A stretch of 49,800 bases of DNA from Flavobacteriales bacterium (GTDB lineage: Bacteria > Bacteroidota > Bacteroidia > Flavobacteriales_E > Vicingaceae), in NCBI GenBank assembly GCA_002401955.1, contig NVUQ01000022.1, positions 1 through 49,800 of the forward strand, given 5' to 3'. Shown in pieces: positions 25,184 through 32,543 of the stretch. A program made the translations under genes and the position numbers. Under the pieces are notes generated by a model, which was not told the DNA's origin, made no database searches, and worked only from the letters and a program-made list of their open reading frames with translations. The first letter of the stretch is position 1. Each line of letters opens with the position of its first letter.

Positions 25184-25268
25184 GGCTCTAACGTTTATAA
25201 TTTTCACAATTACGTTTGAATTGAAACACTACTCAAATAGCATCATATAATACTATCACAAACAAAAT
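25184..25268 (+). repeat. Shared leader, copy B (before the ATPase)
   Basis: Nearly identical to 22281-22366 before rhuM. Together with the tail copy it forms a ~250-bp unit present twice in the array. No -7 box of the classic type is obvious; the promoter probably overlaps the tandem repeats that follow. Confidence 0.8.
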
Positions 25269-25389
25269 AACCCTTATTTTGTTACAAATAATTACTAAAT
25301 TAACCCTTATTCTGTTACAAAAAATAAAATATTAACCCTTACTTTGTTACAAATAATTACTATATTTACCCTTATTCTGTTACAAAAAA
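25269..25389 (+). repeat. Four tandem 32-34 bp operator-like units
   Basis: Units start at 25269, 25302, 25334 and 25367, each beginning (A/T)ACCCTTA(T/C)T(T/C)TGTTACAAA with an AT-rich rest. The 32-33 base period is about three helical turns, placing each TGTTACA block on one face of the DNA. This fits cooperative binding of a regulator upstream of the ATPase gene at 25409. It is not CRISPR: there are no unique spacers and no cas genes. Confidence 0.7.
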
Positions 25390-25408
25390 GAAAGGAAACA
25401 CTAGATAC

Positions 25409-26767
25409 ATGAGCTTTAAAAGGCATATATACAGTAAATTAGAGCAATGGAAAGATAATCCTTTACGAAAACCTTTATTAGTAAGAGGGGCTCGACAAGT
25501 TGGTAAAACAACCCTAATTAAACAATTTGCTAACACCTACACTCACAGTATTAGTTTAAACCTAGAGCGTTCTGCTGATATTCAATACTTTAAAGATTTT
25601 GATGATGCTGCAACAATTGTTAATGCGCTATTTGCAGCACATAGTATAAATTCTGAACAAACAAAAAACACCTTATTATTTATTGATGAAATACAAGAGT
25701 CTCCAGAAGCAATAGCCTTGTTACGCTATTTCTATGAAGATATACCCGAATTGCATGTAATTGCAGCAGGTTCATTGCTAGAGCATGTAATGCGTAAAGT
25801 TAAAAGCTTTCCTGTTGGACGAGTAACTTACCTATATATACACCCTCTCAATTTTATAGAATTTTTAGAAGCAAAAAACCATACCGGAGCCTTTGACCAA
25901 ATTAATCAATTGCCTGTTCAACCATTTGCACATTCATTATTATTAAAACAATTTCATGAATATGCCATTATTGGCGGAATGCCAGAAGTAATAAAAACCT
26001 ATTTAATTACCGAAAGTATTGCCGATTTATCAGAAATTTATGAAGGGATTTGGGCCACTTACAAAGATGATGTAGAGAAATATGCGAACAATACTACAGA
26101 TGCACGAGTAATTAAACACATTATGAATACTGCTCATTTGTATTTAGATCAGCGTATCAAATTTCAAAACTTTGGTAATTCCAACTATAAATCTCGTGAG
26201 GTTGGAGAGGCTATGCGGAATCTCAACGATGCTCGTATCATTCAAATCATTTATCCAACTACCAGTATAGAACCCCCAATAATCCCCGATTTAAAAAAAT
26301 CGCCCCGAATACAGTTTTTAGATACTGGTTTAGTCAATCACGAATTAAATATACAAGCAGACATGTTGGCTTTAGAAGATTTGAATACAGCTTACAAAGG
26401 AGCAGTTATTCCTCATTTAATTACTCAAGAAATCATGTCTTTAAATACATTAAAATATAAGCAGTCTAATTTTTGGGTAAGAGAAAAAGCCCAATCATCA
26501 TCAGAAGTAGATTTAATCGTTCAGTTTATGGATAAAATAATTCCTATCGAAATTAAATCTGGAAAAGAAGGTAAGCTAAAATCTTTGCATCAGTTTATCG
26601 AAAAATCTAACCATCCCTACGCTATCAGAATGTATGCCGGAAAATTTAAAATAGAAGAGCATATAACTCCTACCACTAAGAAGCCTTATTACTTAATGAA
26701 TTTACCCTACTATTTAGGAACTAAAATTCATGAGTACATAGCTTATTTTATTGAAACCTATAAATAA
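25409..26767 (+). CDS. AAA/DUF4143-family ATPase
   Basis: 452 residues. Walker A is G27-A-R-Q-V-G-K-T-T35, and Walker B LLFIDEIQE lies at about 91-99, followed by ALLRYFYEDIPELHVIAAGSLL with sensor-like residues. The N-terminal start MSFKRHIYSKLEQWKDNPLRKPLLVRGARQ is typical of these ATPases. The C-terminal DUF4143 region (about 190-450) contains GGMPEVIKTYL and SSSEVDLIVQF...IIPIEIKSGK, a PD-(D/E)XK-like motif (D..ExK) that may be structural or nucleolytic. Such proteins are abundant and mobile in Bacteroidota, with unclear roles. The gene shares its leader with rhuM. It ends well before tail copy 4. Confidence 0.92.
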   Translation: MSFKRHIYSKLEQWKDNPLRKPLLVRGARQVGKTTLIKQFANTYTHSISLNLERSADIQYFKDFDDAATIVNALFAAHSINSEQTKNTLLFIDEIQESPEAIALLRYFYEDIPELHVIAAGSLLEHVMRKVKSFPVGRVTYLYIHPLNFIEFLEAKNHTGAFDQINQLPVQPFAHSLLLKQFHEYAIIGGMPEVIKTYLITESIADLSEIYEGIWATYKDDVEKYANNTTDARVIKHIMNTAHLYLDQRIKFQNFGNSNYKSREVGEAMRNLNDARIIQIIYPTTSIEPPIIPDLKKSPRIQFLDTGLVNHELNIQADMLALEDLNTAYKGAVIPHLITQEIMSLNTLKYKQSNFWVREKAQSSSEVDLIVQFMDKIIPIEIKSGKEGKLKSLHQFIEKSNHPYAIRMYAGKFKIEEHITPTTKKPYYLMNLPYYLGTKIHEYIAYFIETYK

Positions 26768-26825
26768 TACCAACCTAAGTTTGTAAATCATTATATTTAG
26801 AATAATAACCAGGAAGAATAAAAAG

Positions 26826-26912
26826 AGGAATAAGCTTTTTTGTTCTCAATACATTCCGACCTACCCTATAATAATCTCTGGTCAACCCTCAGAACACTCA
26901 AACTGACAAAAT
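26826..26912. repeat. Decayed intergenic hairpin repeat
   Basis: GAATAAGCTTTTTTGTTCTCAATACATTCCGAC and CACTCAAACTGACAAAA are related to 22020-22108, but the 5' stem is lost. It fills the spacer between the ATPase gene and tail copy 4. The neighbouring 26768-26825 shows no signal. Confidence 0.55.
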
Positions 26913-27062
26913 CTACCCCCCCAACCAACTCACCACTTTTTATGTACAATAAGGATGCGCTTATGTTTTGGTAGCCCATTTGGGTTAATAGGCTTTTATA
27001 ATTGGTAATTTGTTTTTCGTGTGCTGGACTTTACTCTCCAGTTTTATAATCAATAATGTAAG
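26913..27062 (-). repeat. Helicase 3'-end copy 4 (innermost)
   Basis: Encodes NYKSLLTQMGYQNISASLLY and KSGELVGG on the minus strand, with extra C's in the terminal run (CTACCCCCCC) and a TAA in place of the EQ Gln codon. It ends near ATAATCAATAATGTAAGT, after which homology to the helicase stops and the promoter of 27091 begins. Confidence 0.88.
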
Positions 27063-27073
27063 TGGTATTTTAT

Positions 27074-27081
27074 TACATTTG
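27074..27081 (+). promoter_or_regulatory. -7 box for the terminal cassette gene
   Basis: TACATTTG fits TAnnTTTG and ends only 9 bases before the ATG at 27091, implying a very short or absent leader. Confidence 0.55.
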
Positions 27082-27090
27082 AGCTCACTA

Positions 27091-27672
27091 ATGAAGACTC
27101 TTTTAATTTTTCTCACTCTCCTATCAGTTTCAATTACATTTGGACAAAATGAAATGAAATTTGAGCTATCTAAACTTGCTGTTTTTAACGACTCTATTGT
27201 GACCAAAATTGACAAATCAAAATTTGTTAATTCTCAGGGTTACATCACAAATTGTAAAAAGTTAGATGATAAAGCCAATTCAATCTTTAAAGATTATTTC
27301 AAATCAATAAATGGCCGAATTTATTTACACCTTCTTTCTTTTAAGGAGTTTGTGAATGGAAGTATTGTGCTAACATGTTTAACAGAAGGAAAGTACACTC
27401 CTAAATTAATGATGTATACATTTGATTCAAAACTTAATTTTAAAGATCACTTGGTTCTTGAAAGTATTTTTGTGGATGCTGGTCAATACGAACATTACTT
27501 CTCTTCTAATCTCAAAAATGATTTGTTTTATGGAAGCTTTGTCAACAAGTGGGAGAAATTTGATGGTAAAGATTATCATCAAATGACCGATTCGACAGTA
27601 ACTATTTATTCCATAAATAACGGGTTGATTCATTCAATGAGTCCTCACACATTTCACAAAGAAGATAATTAA
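27091..27672 (+). CDS. Small secreted protein of the terminal cassette
   Basis: 193 residues from the ATG at 27091. An in-frame extension to 27010 would lie inside the helicase-tail copy and is rejected. The N-terminus MKTLLIFLTLLSVSITFGQ is a Sec signal peptide. The mature protein has beta-strand-rich segments (GSIVLTCLTEGKYTPKLMMYTFDSK) and no motif that I recognise. Its stop codon overlaps the stop codon of the opposing helicase (27669-27672), so the two genes are exactly tail-to-tail. It resembles the other modules only in position. Periplasmic or extracellular, function unknown. Confidence 0.65.
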   Translation: MKTLLIFLTLLSVSITFGQNEMKFELSKLAVFNDSIVTKIDKSKFVNSQGYITNCKKLDDKANSIFKDYFKSINGRIYLHLLSFKEFVNGSIVLTCLTEGKYTPKLMMYTFDSKLNFKDHLVLESIFVDAGQYEHYFSSNLKNDLFYGSFVNKWEKFDGKDYHQMTDSTVTIYSINNGLIHSMSPHTFHKEDN

Positions 27673-30600
27673 ACCCCAACCAACTCACCACTCTTAATGT
27701 ACAATAAGGATGCACTTATGTTTTGGTAGCCCATTTGGGTTAAGAGGCTTTTGTAGTTGGTAATTTGTTTTTCGTGCGCTGGACTTTGCTCTCCAGTTTT
27801 GTAATCAATTAAGTAAGTTTGGTTGTTTTTTACTACTACTCTATCTGGTTGGTAGGCTTCGCCAGTGGGCAATAAAACAGAACGTTCGTTTTTTAGCTCA
27901 TCAAAATCGGTAAACAAATCGGCTACACCATCAATTTTGAAAATGGCATCAATTTTTTCTTTTATTTCTGGTTGTTCTGTTGCTGTAATTAATCCTTTAC
28001 GAACAGCAGCTTCCAAAGCTTGGTCTACATCATCAATAACATTTACTTGAGATAAGATGTTATGTATTAACGTACCGCGTTCTCCTATTGTCTCAGGGTT
28101 TTCGGTTTCCCAAACTTTTGGTGCTTGGTAACTAACTTGTATTTTATCTCTCCAGCTGTTGTAAGCCACATTTTTAAACTGTATATCGTTGTTAGGCTCT
28201 TGGTGTTGCTCAGTATTCTTAGCAAATGCACCGTAACGGTAATGATGGTCTGCTACTTTACCAGCTTCATTGGCTTGGCAGTAATTAAACAAGTAATCAG
28301 TTACCGAGCCATTTTCTGTAGGTTTCTTATTTTGTTTAGAGATAATGTATAACCGGTCTTTTGGTCTTGTTAACGCCACATAAAGCACATTTACAAGGTC
28401 TAACCTAGATTTATCCATTTCATCCTCATAAACTGCCGAAAAGCGTGTTTCAGTCAACTCTTTACGAATGGGCATAATGGCTGAGCTCAATCCTTCTATA
28501 TTGGTTTCGTTGGTCCAAAAGAAATCCTCACTCGTTTTAACAGGAGAGGTAGCAAAAGGATAAATTACCACAGGAAACTCCAAACCTTTAGATTTATGGA
28601 TGCTCATTACTTTAACGGCATTAATCCCATCAGGTATAACAATAGAGAACCTGTCTGCTTTGCTTTCCCACCACTCTACAAAGTTTATAATGGAGTTATC
28701 GTTACGTGAAGCGTATTCGTGTATCTTATCCAATAAAAACTGAATGTACACATCTACCTTGACATCAAAACCAAAGGTTATTACCAAATACTCGGCTAAC
28801 TCGTACAAAGAGTAGTTCTGTATTTTCTTAAAGTCTATACGGATGTCTTTTGTACTTAAATAGCTGACTACCGTATTATCGCGGTGCATTTCAAACACTT
28901 CAAACAAATCATCATCAAACTTATGACGAGTTAAATAGTTTAAGAGCTGTACTTGGTAATTTTTATCTGTTGGGTAAGATAGATATCGGAACAGGTTCAG
29001 TAAAAAGGTTACTTCATCAGAGTTGTTTAACAACAAGCTTTCAGAAGAAATAACGTTAATATCGTTCTCCAATAAAAAGGAAGCAATTTCAGAACCATCT
29101 ACATTGCTTCGGGTTAAAATAGCAATATCACTATACTGATAACCATCACTAACTACCTCTCCTATCCTTTTAAATATATTATTTAGAACTTCTTCTCTAT
29201 ATATTTCTCTTTCAGATGGTTCTAAAAACTCAACACTAACTCCTCCTCCATTATTATCAGCATTAAATTCCTGATATAAATCGGAATACAAGCGTTGGTA
29301 AGTCTCACTTAAATTACCTGCTACAGACTGGAAAAAACGGTTGTTAAAATCAACTATTTCTGCTTTAGATCTAAAATTAGTAGAGAGGGTTTCTTCTGCA
29401 TAGTTTCTAGTTAAAGCGGCTTGCCGCTCCAACAATAGCGGATTATTTTTGTGTTTATAAATCTTGGGTAAGTTAATAATCTGCTCTACTTCTCCACCTC
29501 TAAAACGGTAAATGGCTTGTTTGGCATCTCCTACCACCATATTAAACTTGCCGTTACCCAAAGAGTTATCTACCAAAGGTATTAGGTTGTGCCATTGTAT
29601 AATGGAGGTGTCCTGAAATTCATCTATTAAATAGTGATTGTATTTTTCGCCCAAACGCTCATAAATAAACGGAATGGGCTCCGATTCTACAATGGCTGCA
29701 ATACGCTTGTTAAAATCAGAAATACTCAACACATTGTTGTCTTTCTTAAATTCTAAAACTGTTTTTTCAATTTCATTTAAAATAGCCAAGTTGTACAAGT
29801 TCTTTATGATGAGCTTGTTTACACGGTAATCGCTTTCAGACTGAGTAATGTATTCTCTAGAGGCTTCAAATTGGCTTACAAAATCGTGTTGCAAAGTATC
29901 TATCAATTGCTTTTGCGTATCGTCTACCTTGGCAGCGTACCAATTGGCATCTCCAGCAATAATTTTAAGGGTTGTAGCGGTTGGCTCAAATTTCTTTAAG
30001 GTTGCCAAATCTCTCCAATAGTTTACAAAAAAGCTACGCGAGAAACTCGCTGACTCCACTCCTTTGCTTTGGATAAAATCTAAACCATCAGTTCCTAACT
30101 GTTTTACAGTCTGCTCAAACTCTTTGGTTTGTTTATACAGTTGCGTTTTTATTGCATCGAAATCCTTAATGGTTAGCTTTCGGATTTTCTCCAAATAGAG
30201 TTCTCCGTCTTCTTTTAACAGGTTTCTAGAAAACTCAAACAAATCCTTTTCGATGTGCCAACTTTCTTCGTTCTCAGCCTTTTTACTCGTGTATTCCAAC
30301 AACAGCTTAGTCAACTTTTCATTTGTACCTACTTGGGAAATTAGCATATCAATAGCTGCACCCAGCACTTCTCTATCGTCTAACTCAATATCAAAATTTA
30401 ACGGCAAATGTAAATCGTGGGCAAAGGTTCTGATAATTTTATGGGTAAACTTATCAATGGTGCTTACTCCAAAATCGTTATAGCTATGTAATATCGATTT
30501 TAATACTCTTTTACTGCGTTCTTTAATCTCATTAGCATCAATGCCCAAACCTCCTTCGGCTTGTGGTTTTAACAAATCTAATTGTAAGAATTTTGGTGTT

Positions 30601-30812
30601 CCTTCTAAAGCTTCGTCAGATGATAATGCTTTTAAAGCTCCAATAACCCTTTCTTTCATTTCTGCCGCAGCCTTATTGGTAAAGGTAACTGCCAATATGT
30701 GCTTGTACTGGGTAGCACTTTTTGTTTCTAAAGCAATTTTCAGGTACTCTTTTACCAAGGTATAAGTCTTGCCAGAACCCGCAGAAGAATTGTATGTTAT
30801 AAAGTTGCTCAT
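27669..30812 (-). CDS. AddA/RecB-like helicase-nuclease (UvrD superfamily)
   Basis: 1047 residues, the size of AddA-type enzymes that resect DNA double-strand breaks and degrade linear foreign DNA. Walker A is near the N-terminus (SSAGSGKTYTLVKEYL), followed by TFTNKAAAEMKERV (motif Ia), LIDEFQDTSIIQW (II), VGDAKQAIYRFRGG (III), NFRSKAEIV (IV), SIHKSKGLEFPVVIYPF (V) and VALTRPKDRLYI (VI). The C-terminal PD-(D/E)XK nuclease keeps PDRVVVKNNQTYLIDYKTG, then AHEKQITNYKSLLTQMGY. The expected AddB-like partner is not in the window. Its 3' end is the source of four decayed tail copies lying downstream (22119, 23507, 25021, 26913). miaA follows upstream on the same strand. Confidence 0.93.
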   Translation of the reverse strand: MSNFITYNSSAGSGKTYTLVKEYLKIALETKSATQYKHILAVTFTNKAAAEMKERVIGALKALSSDEALEGTPKFLQLDLLKPQAEGGLGIDANEIKERSKRVLKSILHSYNDFGVSTIDKFTHKIIRTFAHDLHLPLNFDIELDDREVLGAAIDMLISQVGTNEKLTKLLLEYTSKKAENEESWHIEKDLFEFSRNLLKEDGELYLEKIRKLTIKDFDAIKTQLYKQTKEFEQTVKQLGTDGLDFIQSKGVESASFSRSFFVNYWRDLATLKKFEPTATTLKIIAGDANWYAAKVDDTQKQLIDTLQHDFVSQFEASREYITQSESDYRVNKLIIKNLYNLAILNEIEKTVLEFKKDNNVLSISDFNKRIAAIVESEPIPFIYERLGEKYNHYLIDEFQDTSIIQWHNLIPLVDNSLGNGKFNMVVGDAKQAIYRFRGGEVEQIINLPKIYKHKNNPLLLERQAALTRNYAEETLSTNFRSKAEIVDFNNRFFQSVAGNLSETYQRLYSDLYQEFNADNNGGGVSVEFLEPSEREIYREEVLNNIFKRIGEVVSDGYQYSDIAILTRSNVDGSEIASFLLENDINVISSESLLLNNSDEVTFLLNLFRYLSYPTDKNYQVQLLNYLTRHKFDDDLFEVFEMHRDNTVVSYLSTKDIRIDFKKIQNYSLYELAEYLVITFGFDVKVDVYIQFLLDKIHEYASRNDNSIINFVEWWESKADRFSIVIPDGINAVKVMSIHKSKGLEFPVVIYPFATSPVKTSEDFFWTNETNIEGLSSAIMPIRKELTETRFSAVYEDEMDKSRLDLVNVLYVALTRPKDRLYIISKQNKKPTENGSVTDYLFNYCQANEAGKVADHHYRYGAFAKNTEQHQEPNNDIQFKNVAYNSWRDKIQVSYQAPKVWETENPETIGERGTLIHNILSQVNVIDDVDQALEAAVRKGLITATEQPEIKEKIDAIFKIDGVADLFTDFDELKNERSVLLPTGEAYQPDRVVVKNNQTYLIDYKTGEQSPAHEKQITNYKSLLTQMGYQNISASLLYIKSGELVGV

Positions 30813-30828
30813 TTGTCTTACTATTATT

Positions 30829-30902
30829 CCCTCTTGGAGAAGAGGGTTAGGGAGATTGATTATACTGTTTTTAAATCCCTCTCACTCTCCCTTATTAAGG
30901 GA
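30829..30902. repeat. Two short palindromes in the helicase-miaA gap
   Basis: CCCTCTT-ggag-AAGAGGG (30829-30846) and TCCCTTA-t-TAAGGGA (30888-30902), with CCCTCTCACTCTCCC between. They resemble REP-like hairpins that are common in this phylum. With little T-run they are poor terminators; they could stabilise or separate transcripts of the two minus-strand genes. Confidence 0.6.
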
Positions 30903-30919
30903 TACCCTACCACTCAAGG

Positions 30920-31834
30920 CTATATTTTTTCTTTTATAAAGTCAACCTTCTCTTGCAAAGGCATATTTCCATCTATCCAATTAATATCAAAGCCATTGCG
31001 TTCCATTTTTCTAAACCAAGTGGCTTGGCGTTTAGAAAATTGGTGAATAGCAATATTCAACTTCTCAAACATTTCTTTCCTATCAATCTCATTCAACAAA
31101 AACTGCGTAATCAGCTTGTACTCTAAACCGTAAAACTTTAACCGTTCAGGATCAACTCCCGAATTGATTAAATCCTCAACCTCCTCAATCATCCCTTCGT
31201 TTTTTAAACGATGTTTTAAACGAGAAGTAATTCTTTCTTTGATAACAGCTCTTTCAAAATTTATCCCAAAAATCGTTGCATCAATTTTCGGAAAATCATT
31301 AATCAACTCTTTATTTTCTTGCTTAAACTTAGCAATCTCTATTGCCCTCACTATTCTATCTCGCTCAATAGAATCTGTAGTGTTGTGCAATTCTTTAAAA
31401 GTAGACAATTCCTCTACCAATTCTTGTTCTGATTTGTTTTCTAATTGTTTTCTTAACGCTTCATTGTTCGGAATATCCAATAAACGATATCCTTTTAAAA
31501 CGGCTTCTAAATACATTCCTGTTCCTCCACAAAGGATAGCTTTATTATTTCTTTGCTGAATTCCTTCATAAGATTCCAAGAAGTCTTTTTGATATTCAAA
31601 AACATTGTACTCCTCTCCGGCATCAATAATATCAATTAAATGATGTGGAATTGCCAACCCATCAATAGTAAACTCAGAAATATCTTTTCCTGTTCCTACA
31701 TCCATACCTCTGTATACTTGACGAGAATCTGCACTAATCACCTCTCCATTAATTTGATGCGCCAAGTTAACCGCCACATTAGTCTTGCCCGTTGCCGTGC
31801 ATCCCAAAATAACCGTTAACTTTTGGCTTTCCAT
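30920..31834 (-). CDS. miaA: tRNA dimethylallyltransferase
   Basis: 304 residues, normal length. MiaA transfers a dimethylallyl group from DMAPP to the N6 of A37 in tRNAs reading codons that start with U. Clear motifs: the P-loop GCTATGKTNVAVNLA, ISADSRQVYRGMDVGTGKD, IPHHLIDIID, LCGGTGMYLEAVLKGY and the C-terminal QFSKRQATWFRKM. It starts at the ATG at 31834, divergent from the copper-type operon (31890) with a 55-base intergenic space. The function is well established for the family and independent of its neighbours. Confidence 0.97.
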   Translation of the reverse strand: MESQKLTVILGCTATGKTNVAVNLAHQINGEVISADSRQVYRGMDVGTGKDISEFTIDGLAIPHHLIDIIDAGEEYNVFEYQKDFLESYEGIQQRNNKAILCGGTGMYLEAVLKGYRLLDIPNNEALRKQLENKSEQELVEELSTFKELHNTTDSIERDRIVRAIEIAKFKQENKELINDFPKIDATIFGINFERAVIKERITSRLKHRLKNEGMIEEVEDLINSGVDPERLKFYGLEYKLITQFLLNEIDRKEMFEKLNIAIHQFSKRQATWFRKMERNGFDINWIDGNMPLQEKVDFIKEKI

Positions 31835-31876
31835 TAATAAATGATTTTTTATTTTTAAATTAAACCAACAAATTTA

Positions 31877-31884
31877 TACATTTG
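31877..31884 (+). promoter_or_regulatory. -7 box of the putative copper operon
   Basis: TACATTTG matches TAnnTTTG and ends 5 bases before the TTG start at 31890. The transcript may begin at or next to the start codon (leaderless). Confidence 0.6.
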
Positions 31885-31889
31885 TTCCG

Positions 31890-32279
31890 TTGAAAATCTT
31901 CAGCCAAATATCATCAATAATTGTTGCTTTATTGTTTGTTTACACGATAAACTTTAAATCTTTTGTAACAGTTAGCTATTTCGTTAATCAGACTGAAATT
32001 ATTGAGCTATTCTGTATCAATAAAGAAAAGCCAATAATGAAATGTGATGGTAAATGTCATTTAGCTACTCAATTTGCCGAAGTAGAAATTAATACCGAAG
32101 AGTCCCCTTTTTCTCAGAGCAATCTCTCTTACAATTTAGAGATTAACCTCTCTCTAGTAAAGAGCAAAATTGACATTCAGCCAAAAATGGATGAGCTAAA
32201 AAAAGCAAATTATTTTTTAAAAAACACAATTCCTTGTGATGGGTTCTATTCCATCACTACTCCTCCACCAAAGGCTTAA
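31890..32279 (+). CDS. Small CxGKCHL-motif protein, first gene of a putative copper operon
   Basis: 129 residues. The N-terminal hydrophobic segment (IVALLFVYTINFKSFVTVSYFV) is a signal peptide or membrane anchor. It is followed by an ELFC site and the conserved MKCDGKCHLATQFAE (about residues 50-64), with Cys, Cys and His as possible metal ligands. The C-terminal part has CDGFYSITTPPPK. Proteins with C(N/D)GKCHL motifs are common next to TonB receptors in Bacteroidota and fit a metal-handling role; no biochemical proof is known to me. The start is TTG at 31890. The operon continues with a TonB-dependent receptor after a 264-base gap. Confidence 0.65.
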   Translation: MKIFSQISSIIVALLFVYTINFKSFVTVSYFVNQTEIIELFCINKEKPIMKCDGKCHLATQFAEVEINTEESPFSQSNLSYNLEINLSLVKSKIDIQPKMDELKKANYFLKNTIPCDGFYSITTPPPKA

Positions 32280-32292
32280 CCTACACCATAAA

Positions 32293-32450
32293 TTATTGTC
32301 AGTTCGAGTGATTTTTCTCCAAAAAATTGTATCGACAATCAATAATTCCTCATAAAATGTTGTTCTCAATATAAAACCCTTGCATTTCGTTGCTTTTGTT
32401 CATTCCGCAAAACGTGTTCAATGACCAAGAATTTAACTCGAACTGACATT
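32293..32450. repeat. Intergenic repeat with GTTCGAGTG / CTCGAACTGAC arms
   Basis: CAGTTCGAGTGATTTTTC (about 32300) and TAACTCGAACTGAC (about 32436) are inverted copies. GAAAAATTGTATCGACAAT and CGCAAAACGTGTTC lie between. It belongs to the same dispersed family as 22020-22108. It occupies the 264-base gap between the small protein and the receptor. Confidence 0.55.
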
Positions 32451-32543
32451 TTACAATTTCAATTAAAAATATTACTTAATTGGCTGCCCACACGGTTAGT
32501 CTCTATGGCATATCAACATACCATAAAATTTAGCATAAGAAAA

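Noticed and set aside
25269..25389. Short CRISPR-like array
   Set aside because: The units are 32-34 bases including AT-rich filler, with no unique spacers and no cas genes; they sit at a promoter.
27010..27090. Longer N-terminus for the terminal cassette gene
   Set aside because: The extension lies inside the helicase-tail copy and would remove the signal peptide from the N-terminus; the ATG at 27091 follows a -7 box.
30813..31046. Plus-strand 77-codon frame over the miaA 3' end
   Set aside because: It is antisense to miaA and crosses intergenic palindromes; no promoter or family support.
32421..32543. N-terminal extension of the TonB receptor
   Set aside because: The extension is repeat DNA without signal-peptide character; a clear signal peptide begins at the ATG at 32544.
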